This document shows, in pieces, positions 22,818-29,067 of a stretch of 29,067 nucleotides of DNA. This stretch comes from Bermanella sp041589295. GTDB taxonomy: Bacteria; Pseudomonadota; Gammaproteobacteria; Pseudomonadales; Oceanobacteraceae. Below the pieces are notes generated by a model. The model saw nothing but the letters and a program-made list of their open reading frames with translations, was not told where the DNA came from and did no database searches. The translations under genes and the position numbers were made by a program. The DNA is taken from the NCBI GenBank assembly GCA_041589295.1, contig JBFHVZ010000015.1:1-29067 (forward strand). The letters run 5' to 3'. Position 1 is the first letter of the stretch, and the number at the start of each line of letters is the position of its first letter.

Positions 22818-23780
22818 CTACGAAAGCGAGCCAAACAAGGTGAACGCGCCAATAATCACTAACCAAATGACGGCACTGCGATACAGCATTTGATTTAGCT
22901 CTTCTAACTGGTCATTAGCGCCTTCGGCATCGAATTGTTCTGGCGCACCAGCACGAGCTGTCTTCACTACAACTGTTTGTGCCGGCGTCGCGAAGTCCAT
23001 GACAAACTTTAATGCCATGGGGAATTTAGCAGTAAAATCGCCCGCTAACGAAAACGTCAACCCAAGCAAGCGTGATGGTATCCATTCCATAGCACCCACA
23101 AGAGATTGCGCCCAAGCAAACTTGTATTCCTGCGCATACCAGTAGGTTAACAGCGCTGCCAATGCCAGTGGTACACCGCCAATCACAAACCAAAACACCA
23201 AAACAAAAAAGCGACTAAACCAAGCTAATACAACCGTTTCGCTGACTTTGTCGTGCAGGGTTTTAGGGTCCTCAACACAAGCTTTTAATAGCGCTTCATC
23301 TTGCACTGTTTCGCTGTTTTTTACACTGTTTGCTTCATTATCGCTGCCGGCTGCGTTTTCGCTATTTTGATCGGCATTGTTTTCAACGTCCGTTCCACCA
23401 TGTAAGTCACGCTCGATACCCATATCGCGCTGTGCGCAATGGTATGCGCCCTGATAATCCGCTGCGCGCCAACAAGCCTGATACTCACGAAAACGCGTCG
23501 TAACATCATCTCGCCCCAGCACATATAAAAATAATGCAATTTGTAAAATGACTGCCACCAAGCCCCACAAAAAACCTTTCATATTCAGTAAGACAATGCT
23601 GAGTATGACCGCTGGTAACACCACACTTAATAAATACACACCCACCTGTACTCGGGCAGATTTACCCGCTGGGTTAAACACCTTGGTTAAGGTGACAAAC
23701 CATTCGCGATTACGTTGATAGTCTTTTTTTCGCGTTTCACGCTGCAGCAAAAGACTGATGAGAAGTACGATGAATTTCAT
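22818..23780 (-). CDS. ampE: AmpE-family inner-membrane protein
   Basis: A 320-residue protein of the AmpE family, encoded with ampD. It starts with the family's MKFIVLLISLLLQR and has four hydrophobic segments: about 45-66, 68-88, 180-210 and 300-318. A hydrophilic, Asn/Asp/Glu-rich stretch at about 128-160 interrupts the cytoplasmic part; E. coli AmpE has a shorter region there. AmpE is linked to beta-lactamase regulation with AmpD, but its biochemical role is unsettled. Its ATG overlaps the ampD stop (ATGA), so translation is probably coupled. Confidence 0.9.
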   Translation of the reverse strand: MKFIVLLISLLLQRETRKKDYQRNREWFVTLTKVFNPAGKSARVQVGVYLLSVVLPAVILSIVLLNMKGFLWGLVAVILQIALFLYVLGRDDVTTRFREYQACWRAADYQGAYHCAQRDMGIERDLHGGTDVENNADQNSENAAGSDNEANSVKNSETVQDEALLKACVEDPKTLHDKVSETVVLAWFSRFFVLVFWFVIGGVPLALAALLTYWYAQEYKFAWAQSLVGAMEWIPSRLLGLTFSLAGDFTAKFPMALKFVMDFATPAQTVVVKTARAGAPEQFDAEGANDQLEELNQMLYRSAVIWLVIIGAFTLFGSLS

Positions 23781-24334
23781 AGCCCAGAGACCTTACCAAT
23801 TTGATTTTTAAAAGCAGACCAGTCGAATGCTGCGCCAGGATCAGTTTTGCGTCCGGGGGCAATATCGCAATGTCCTGCGATACGTTCAACGTTCATATTT
23901 TGATAATGCGCTAATAGCGCTTGGGTAACATCAGCCAACACCCGATATTGAACGGGCTCATAAGGAGTGTGATCTGTGCCTTCTAGCTCAATGCCAATGG
24001 AGAAATCATTGCAGTTTTCCCGCCCCTGAAATTCACTCACTCCGGCATGCCATGCTCGTTTATTAAATGGAACAAATTGCAGTATCTCGCCATCTCGTCG
24101 AATCAGTAAATGCGCCGATACTTTTAGGCCTTCTAACGAATCAAAGCTAGGGTCTGCTTTGCAATCCAGCGTGTTGCAAAACAGGTCTTGTATATATGGG
24201 CCACCGAATTCACCGGGCGGTAAGCTGATGTTATGCACAACCAACAAACTAATATCCGACTCGTCCGGTCTGTCATTAAAGTTTGGCGATGGGCACCAAG
24301 TGGCCTGTTTAAGCGTGTGGTTTTGAATTTCCAT
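23777..24334 (-). CDS. ampD: 1,6-anhydro-N-acetylmuramyl-L-alanine amidase
   Basis: A 185-residue cytoplasmic zinc amidase that cleaves the stem peptide from anhydromuropeptides brought in by AmpG. The zinc ligands of the AmpD family are all visible: His34 (VVHNISLPP), His155 and Asp165 (GHCDIAPGRKTDPG). RAWHAG and SIGIELEG complete the family pattern. Loss of this activity raises anhydromuropeptide levels, which activates AmpR in species that have ampR-ampC; neither gene is in the window. First gene of ampD-ampE. In many gammaproteobacteria ampD is divergent from nadC; here a symporter gene lies between them. Confidence 0.97.
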   Translation of the reverse strand: MEIQNHTLKQATWCPSPNFNDRPDESDISLLVVHNISLPPGEFGGPYIQDLFCNTLDCKADPSFDSLEGLKVSAHLLIRRDGEILQFVPFNKRAWHAGVSEFQGRENCNDFSIGIELEGTDHTPYEPVQYRVLADVTQALLAHYQNMNVERIAGHCDIAPGRKTDPGAAFDWSAFKNQIGKVSGL

Positions 24335-24522
24335 GGGGGTAGAGCATTCCTTATTTCGTTGCTAGGCGCAATGCTGTGGCTTACGCCTGTGTGCAAATTG
24401 CCGCAGTGCGACATAGGCCTCTTGTGTCATGAAGTGACGCGGGTATGATGGCTACCGACAATAACAACACACCTTGTCCGGCCCACCCTAATACTTGTCG
24501 GCATAGCAACAGGGGAACTTGA

Positions 24523-25887
24523 ATGGAATCCATTAGCGCGCTGGTCAGCAGCATCAACGGTATTGTATGGGGACCAGCCATGCTGGCTCTGATTGGCCTA
24601 ACCGGTTTGATTTTAACGGTGGGCTTAAAGGGCATGACCCTTTTGAAAATTCCCATGGCGTTTCGCACCCTGTGGAAAGGCCGCAACAGCAAAGGCGAAG
24701 GCGATATCAGTGGCTTCAACGCCCTGATGACATCACTGTCGGCCACAGTGGGCACCGGTAACATCGCTGGGGTCGGCACTGCAATCGCTCTAGGTGGACC
24801 GGGTGCTCTCTTTTGGATGTGGTGTATTGCTTTGGTGGGCATGGCAACCAAGTACGCCGAAGCGGTATTAGCGGTCCAGTTTCGTGAAACCGACGAAGCG
24901 GGTAATCATGTTGGCGGCCCTATGTATTACATCAAAAATGGCCTGCCTGCTTCGTTAGGCTTTCTGGCCACGGCTTTCGCTGTGTTTGGCATGTGTGCCG
25001 CCTTCGGCATCGGTAACACAGTACAGGCCAATTCAGTGGCCGATGAGCTATTGAGCCACTACGATATTCCAGCTTGGGTCACCGGCCTGACACTAGCCAT
25101 CATCACTGCTGCCGTTATTTTAGGTGGCATCCAGCGCATCGCCCAAGTGGCAGGAAAAGTCGTTCCTTTCATGGCGCTGTTCTATATTTCAGCTGCTTTT
25201 ATTATTGTTCTGATGAACATCAGCCAAGTCCCAGCTGCCATCGCGCTGATCGTGGAGGCTGCCTTCAATCCTGTATCGGCCACCGGCGGGTTTGCCGGTG
25301 CCACAGTCTGGGCCGCCATACGCTATGGCGTCGCCCGTGGCGTCTTTTCAAACGAAGCAGGCCTTGGTAGTGCACCTATTGCCCACGCCTGTGCAAAAAC
25401 TAAACACCCTGTTAGCCAAGGCATGATTGCCATGCTTGGCACCTTCATTGACACCTTAATTATTTGTACCCTGACGGGCCTGGTCATCGTGCTTACTGAT
25501 GCATGGCAGTCCGGCGAAAGCGGCGCACCTCTGAGCTCTTTGGCCTTTAGCAGCGCACTGCCCAGTGTAGGGGGTCACATTGTTAGTCTTGGCTTAGCTA
25601 TGTTCGCATTTACCACCATTTTGGGGTGGAGTGTGTACGGAGAGAAGTGCACTGAATACCTATTCGGTATAAAATCCGTGCGCATTTTCCGCTGGCTATG
25701 GGTGCTTGCAATTCCACTAGGGGCACTGGCCGAATTAGATTTTATTTGGTTGTTGGCCGATACCCTGAACGCATTGATGGCATTGCCGAACTTGATCGCG
25801 TTGTTATTACTCAGCCCAGTGGTGTTTAAATTAACCAAGGCCTACTTTGCTCAAGAAACAACCAGCAAAGAGTCTGTGACCGAATAA
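24523..25887 (+). CDS. Alanine/glycine:cation symporter (AGCS family)
   Basis: A 454-residue inner-membrane transporter with about ten hydrophobic segments. The family signature stretches over GEGDISGFNALMTSLSATVG and TGNIAGVGTAIALGGPGALF. KYAEAVLAVQFRE and GGPMYYIKNGL follow, then SNEAGLGSAPIAHA near the centre. Members take up alanine or glycine with sodium or protons; D-alanine use is known for some. The ATG has AGGGGA about seven bases upstream. It is divergent from ampD and precedes nadC in the same direction, separated from it by a REP-like palindrome. Amino acid release during cell-wall recycling next door is a suggestive but unproven link. Confidence 0.93.
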   Translation: MESISALVSSINGIVWGPAMLALIGLTGLILTVGLKGMTLLKIPMAFRTLWKGRNSKGEGDISGFNALMTSLSATVGTGNIAGVGTAIALGGPGALFWMWCIALVGMATKYAEAVLAVQFRETDEAGNHVGGPMYYIKNGLPASLGFLATAFAVFGMCAAFGIGNTVQANSVADELLSHYDIPAWVTGLTLAIITAAVILGGIQRIAQVAGKVVPFMALFYISAAFIIVLMNISQVPAAIALIVEAAFNPVSATGGFAGATVWAAIRYGVARGVFSNEAGLGSAPIAHACAKTKHPVSQGMIAMLGTFIDTLIICTLTGLVIVLTDAWQSGESGAPLSSLAFSSALPSVGGHIVSLGLAMFAFTTILGWSVYGEKCTEYLFGIKSVRIFRWLWVLAIPLGALAELDFIWLLADTLNALMALPNLIALLLLSPVVFKLTKAYFAQETTSKESVTE

Positions 25888-25897
25888 TCAGTCCGTT

Positions 25898-25944
25898 CGA
25901 GGCGTACCTCCTACAGAAATACATATTGTAGGAGCGAAGCCTCG
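25898..25944. repeat. REP-like imperfect palindrome between the symporter gene and nadC
   Basis: Arms at 25898-25915 and 25927-25944 pair at 14 of 18 positions around an 11-base AT-rich loop. The right arm, TGTAGGAGCGAAGCCTCG, followed by TCGCGA, is very like the TGTAGGAGCGAG-type repetitive extragenic palindromes of Pseudomonas. It starts 11 bases after the symporter stop and ends 25 bases before nadC, as expected for an intergenic REP, and could also slow or stop transcription. I saw no second copy in the window. Confidence 0.65.
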
Positions 25945-25968
25945 TCGCGAATCACGTGTGAAAGCAGT

Positions 25969-26832
25969 ATGAACCTAACCATTGATGACATCCGTAACGA
26001 CATCCAAACACAAGTGGCTTCTGCCTTAAAAGAAGACATTGGTACAGACCTCATCAATGGCGACATCACTGCCCGACTGATCCCCGCCGACCGCCAAGCT
26101 CACGCCCGTGTGATTTGTCGCGACCTTGCCACCATCGCTGGCTGCGAATGGGTCAACGAAACCTTCCATCAATTAGACCCAAGCGTCGACGTGATCTGGC
26201 ACGTAAAAGACGGTGACCAAGTGAATCCAAACGACACCTTATTCGAACTGAAGGGCTCTGCGCGCAGCTTACTCACCGGCGAGCGCAGCGCATTAAACTT
26301 TTTGCAAACGTTATCGGCCGTGGCGACAAAATGCGCGAGTTATTCACAGAAAGTCGCTCACACCCAAGTTAAACTACTGGACACTCGAAAAACACTTCCG
26401 GGTTTGCGTACCGCATTAAAATACGCCGTAACTCAAGGTGGCTGTCACAATCACCGCATTGGTTTGTACGACGCATTTTTAATTAAAGAAAACCACATCA
26501 GCGCCTGTGGCGGCATACCTCAAGCGGTCGCCCAAGCTCACGAGATTGCACCGGGAAAACCTGTGGAAGTAGAAGTGGAAAATTTTGATGAACTAGACCA
26601 AGCACTCACAGCTAAAGCCGACATCATCATGCTGGATAATTTTTCAATCGAACAACTCAAACAGGCTGTCGAAAAAGTAGCTGGGCTCAAACATCCGGCA
26701 AAACTAGAAGCCAGCGGCGGCATTACCGACGAAACACTCGTTACCGTTGCAGAAACCGGCGTGGATTACATATCCATCGGTACATTAACTAAAGACGTAA
26801 AAGCCGTTGATTTATCAATGCGGATGGTTTGA
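25969..26832 (+). CDS. nadC: Nicotinate-nucleotide pyrophosphorylase (quinolinate phosphoribosyltransferase)
   Basis: A 287-residue enzyme that converts quinolinate and PRPP into nicotinate mononucleotide in de novo NAD synthesis. Family motifs are complete: LKEDIGTDLINGDIT, LTGERSALNFLQ, DTRKTLPGLRTALKYAV, GGCHNHRIGLYDAFLIKENH, EVEVENFDEL, DIIMLDNFS and LEASGGI. The product, nicotinate mononucleotide, is also the ribosyl donor for CobT, encoded 5-6 kb to the left. The ATG has only a weak GAAAG upstream. The next gene begins 27 bases after the stop. Confidence 0.97.
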   Translation: MNLTIDDIRNDIQTQVASALKEDIGTDLINGDITARLIPADRQAHARVICRDLATIAGCEWVNETFHQLDPSVDVIWHVKDGDQVNPNDTLFELKGSARSLLTGERSALNFLQTLSAVATKCASYSQKVAHTQVKLLDTRKTLPGLRTALKYAVTQGGCHNHRIGLYDAFLIKENHISACGGIPQAVAQAHEIAPGKPVEVEVENFDELDQALTAKADIIMLDNFSIEQLKQAVEKVAGLKHPAKLEASGGITDETLVTVAETGVDYISIGTLTKDVKAVDLSMRMV

Positions 26833-26859
26833 TTCAGAAAGAAAAAATTAATAGTTGAT

Positions 26860-28797
26860 ATGAAAATTTATTTTGCACACATTCTGGGATTTATCGCGAT
26901 ACATTTAATCGCAATTTTACCTTCGCTTGCCTATATTCCTAATTATCAGTACTCAAAACTGATAAATGGTTTACCTAGTGATTTTACGACCCACCCATCT
27001 TTGATTCTTTCCACGTCTAAGTTCTTTGCTATTACGCTTTTATCTATTGCCGTAATAATATACCTGAACAGCAAGCTTGTAGCCTTTACATTAAAAAGGG
27101 TACAGACAGCACGATATCATCTATACGCAAACTTTGGCGCTTCTTTACTAGTATGGAGCGCATTCATTCATCTTAACCAAACGCTTTTTCCTGATAGTCT
27201 TTTCAATATACAGATATTAAACCTCATTTTTAGCTCTACTCTGTCGATAGCCCTAATAATGATGGCTCCTATTTTTTTATTTCTACTTCTTTTACTAAAA
27301 AAACCTATCATTACACTTTCATCCTTAGTTGTAGTTTTAAGTTGTTCTGTAGACATAGAGCCTCAAAACCCCAGCAAATTCAGCCAACCCAATATATTTT
27401 TAGTGGGAATAGACTCCTTAAAGCCTGAACTTATCAATAGCCAGATGCCGTTCTTACAGAGCCAACTGGAGTCATCCCATATTTTCAAAAACACTGTCAC
27501 CCCTTTTGCAAGAACCTACCCCTCTTGGATCAGTATTCTAACTGGCCGCCACCCATCTAATAGCGGGGCAAATTTCAACCTCATCTCAACTTCAAAATTG
27601 TCCGGTGAAAACATCTATTTACCGCAAGCCCTACAATCATTAGGCTATGAAGCAATCTATGCCTCAGATGAGCGCAGATTTAGCAATATCAATACCTCCC
27701 ACGGCTTTCAAAAAATCATTGGACCTAAACATGGACTGGGAGATTTTGCGCTCAGTAACAACTTCGACATTCCAGTATTTAATTTGATCTCAACACTATC
27801 AATAACCAAGAATCTAATACCAGAGGTTCACGCTAATAGAGCCGCCTTCAAAACTTACATACCCAGCACATTCAGCTCACTAGTAGATCAAGAGCTAGAT
27901 AACCTCAACCCTAAAAAACCCTTATTCTTGGCAATCCACTATTGCTTACCGCACTGGCCTTATCGATTTTCAGGTCATCAAAACACTCCCACGTATAAAA
28001 TAAATCCAGCCTACCCTTCTAACCTTATAGCGGCTGACCAACAGTTAAGTAGGTTATTTGAAAAGCTTCATTCATTGGGGCGATTAGATAACTCTATTGT
28101 TTTTTTCCTATCTGACCATGGAGAAAGCTGGGGTGATGTAGATACAGGGTTAAAATCACATGAAGGAAAAAACGTTATAATTCACGAATATGGGCATGGA
28201 CGTAATATATTAAACCCTGAAACTCACAATGTTTTATTAGCGTTAAAAACAAAAAAAGTAGAAGTCGGTTCCAGTTATGAGCAGCGATCACTTATTGACA
28301 TTGCACCAACAATATTTGAATTACTTGGAATTGAATCTAATAAGCAATCATTTGATGGAAACTCACTACTAACCTTTCCACCACACAACAGAGTTTTTGA
28401 GTTTGAATCAGGCATAACATTTCAAGGTTCCATCAAGTCTAACTCAGGGATAAATGCCGTCATTTCTGAGGGCATAAGAAAATTCACGCTGACTAGCAAT
28501 GGAGAACTAGTCGTCAAAGATAGCGCCCTAGATGAAATGCTAGCTGCAAAACAAGTAGGGGTTTCCAACTCAAGCTACGGGATTTTTTATACTAAATTGG
28601 ACCCCGCCACAGGAAGTTCATTGTACCTATTGGACAAGAAGCAATCGTTAATCCAGCCTTGGCATCAACAAAACATAGCAACTACACTAAAAACCCAAGA
28701 ACTAAAAAATGTATTTTGTGAAAAATTTGGAAATTACAACCCTGACTTATCTAGTTTTTGCAACAAAGCGACAACGCAAAACGCGATGTTAGAATAA
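26860..28797 (+). CDS. Membrane-anchored sulfatase/alkaline-phosphatase-fold protein
   Basis: A 645-residue protein: four or five membrane helices in residues 1-163, then an extracytoplasmic catalytic domain of the alkaline phosphatase superfamily. Metal-site elements are Asp185 (LVGIDSLKPE), Asp419 and His420 (FLSDHGES), and His446 (EYGHG). The nucleophile position reads RTYPSWISILTGRHP with Thr219 in place of the Cys/Ser of CxPSR sulfatases, so formylglycine chemistry is not expected. Thr nucleophiles are found in phosphotransferases and phosphodiesterases of this fold (LtaS, EptA, OpgB, NPP). A phospho- or sulfo-group enzyme acting on an envelope glycan or lipid is possible; the substrate is unknown. 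Strongly AT-rich, with AT-rich codon choices, unlike nadC: a likely foreign segment. Confidence 0.8.
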   Translation: MKIYFAHILGFIAIHLIAILPSLAYIPNYQYSKLINGLPSDFTTHPSLILSTSKFFAITLLSIAVIIYLNSKLVAFTLKRVQTARYHLYANFGASLLVWSAFIHLNQTLFPDSLFNIQILNLIFSSTLSIALIMMAPIFLFLLLLLKKPIITLSSLVVVLSCSVDIEPQNPSKFSQPNIFLVGIDSLKPELINSQMPFLQSQLESSHIFKNTVTPFARTYPSWISILTGRHPSNSGANFNLISTSKLSGENIYLPQALQSLGYEAIYASDERRFSNINTSHGFQKIIGPKHGLGDFALSNNFDIPVFNLISTLSITKNLIPEVHANRAAFKTYIPSTFSSLVDQELDNLNPKKPLFLAIHYCLPHWPYRFSGHQNTPTYKINPAYPSNLIAADQQLSRLFEKLHSLGRLDNSIVFFLSDHGESWGDVDTGLKSHEGKNVIIHEYGHGRNILNPETHNVLLALKTKKVEVGSSYEQRSLIDIAPTIFELLGIESNKQSFDGNSLLTFPPHNRVFEFESGITFQGSIKSNSGINAVISEGIRKFTLTSNGELVVKDSALDEMLAAKQVGVSNSSYGIFYTKLDPATGSSLYLLDKKQSLIQPWHQQNIATTLKTQELKNVFCEKFGNYNPDLSSFCNKATTQNAMLE

Positions 28798-28826
28798 CAG
28801 CGTAAGACACAAAATGAAGTTCCACT

Positions 28827-29067
28827 ATGTTTACAAACAATAAGCAAGGCACTACATCATCATTATTCGCAATTACATTAGCCCAAAGCTCAGCCTGCCT
28901 AGTACTTCTCCTCCCTGGGCTGCTGACCATAATAAACGATCTATCAACATCATTTGAGGAAAAAGTAGCTTCAGACATACCAGAGGGCCTTATAATGCAC
29001 CCTTGGGTTATGTTGCCTATAATACAGTACCTGCTTATCACGAGCGTCAGCGTCGTTATCTTAATAT
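28827..29067 (+). CDS. Membrane protein, start only (cut by window end)
   Basis: An open frame from ATG 28827 runs to the window edge, giving 80 residues. Two hydrophobic stretches are present: about residues 20-38 (ACLVLLLPGLLTII) and about 62-80 (MLPIIQYLLITSVSVVILI). They are separated by an acidic segment that ends in IPEGLIMHPW. The preceding sulfatase-fold gene starts similarly, with a hydrophobic segment ending in ILPSLAYIP, a polar stretch, LPSDFTTHP, then a second helix. This gene may therefore be a paralogue with the same anchor. It starts 29 bases after the previous stop in the same direction; GAAG at 28816-28819 is a possible ribosome site. It shares the AT-rich composition. Confidence 0.6.
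   Translation, partial: MFTNNKQGTTSSLFAITLAQSSACLVLLLPGLLTIINDLSTSFEEKVASDIPEGLIMHPWVMLPIIQYLLITSVSVVILI

Noticed and set aside
22803..22818. Terminator between mak and ampE
   Set aside because: The stem is only 6 bp and AT-rich with no U-run; mentioned in the mak entry but not called.

Overview
The window looks like chromosome from a marine, Oceanospirillales-like gammaproteobacterium. That placement rests on gene content alone: a homodimeric pyruvate dehydrogenase E1 (aceE) with a two-lipoyl-domain E2, ampD-ampE near nadC, AmpG, YajQ, chemoreceptors, a PilZ protein and a Mak-type ROK kinase. The genes are tightly packed and of moderate GC. Three genes are visibly AT-richer than the rest: the btuB-like receptor, its lipoprotein neighbour, and the membrane sulfatase-fold gene at the right end. 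I see no rRNA, tRNA, CRISPR array, insertion sequence or prophage.

Left part (1-8892): the 3' end of a FabG-like short-chain dehydrogenase, followed by a perfect 24-bp inverted repeat; a chemoreceptor; an alkyltransferase-like DNA repair protein; the yajQ-ampG operon on the minus strand; a degenerate Y1/REP-associated transposase-like protein with a DnaA-domain-IV-like C-terminus; panE; a possible 29-residue ORF; and a hybrid-free PAS/HAMP histidine kinase with no adjacent response regulator.

Centre (8889-21277): a cobalamin riboswitch with its own candidate promoter and a hairpin that hides the Shine-Dalgarno sequence controls a BtuB-like TonB-dependent receptor and a predicted beta-propeller outer-membrane lipoprotein. 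Convergent to it, on the minus strand, run cobU-cobT-cobC (lower-ligand assembly of cobalamin, with cobS absent), then aceE-aceF, then a second chemoreceptor. Corrinoid capture and corrinoid salvage are thus about 7 kb apart, separated by the pyruvate dehydrogenase genes.

Right part (21515-29067): a short PilZ protein overlapping a Mak-like fructokinase; ampD-ampE (muropeptide recycling, matching the AmpG permease to the left); an AGCS sodium:amino acid symporter; a REP-like palindrome; nadC; a membrane-anchored sulfatase/phosphatase-fold protein with a predicted Thr nucleophile; and the start of a further membrane protein, cut by the window edge, which may be a paralogue of it.

The strongest candidate for something under-described is the riboswitch-controlled pair of BtuB-like receptor and propeller lipoprotein. 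Its layout recalls the BtuB-BtuG corrinoid capture system of Bacteroides, but in a gammaproteobacterial setting. The second is the apparently exapted Y1-transposase/DnaA-IV fusion protein.
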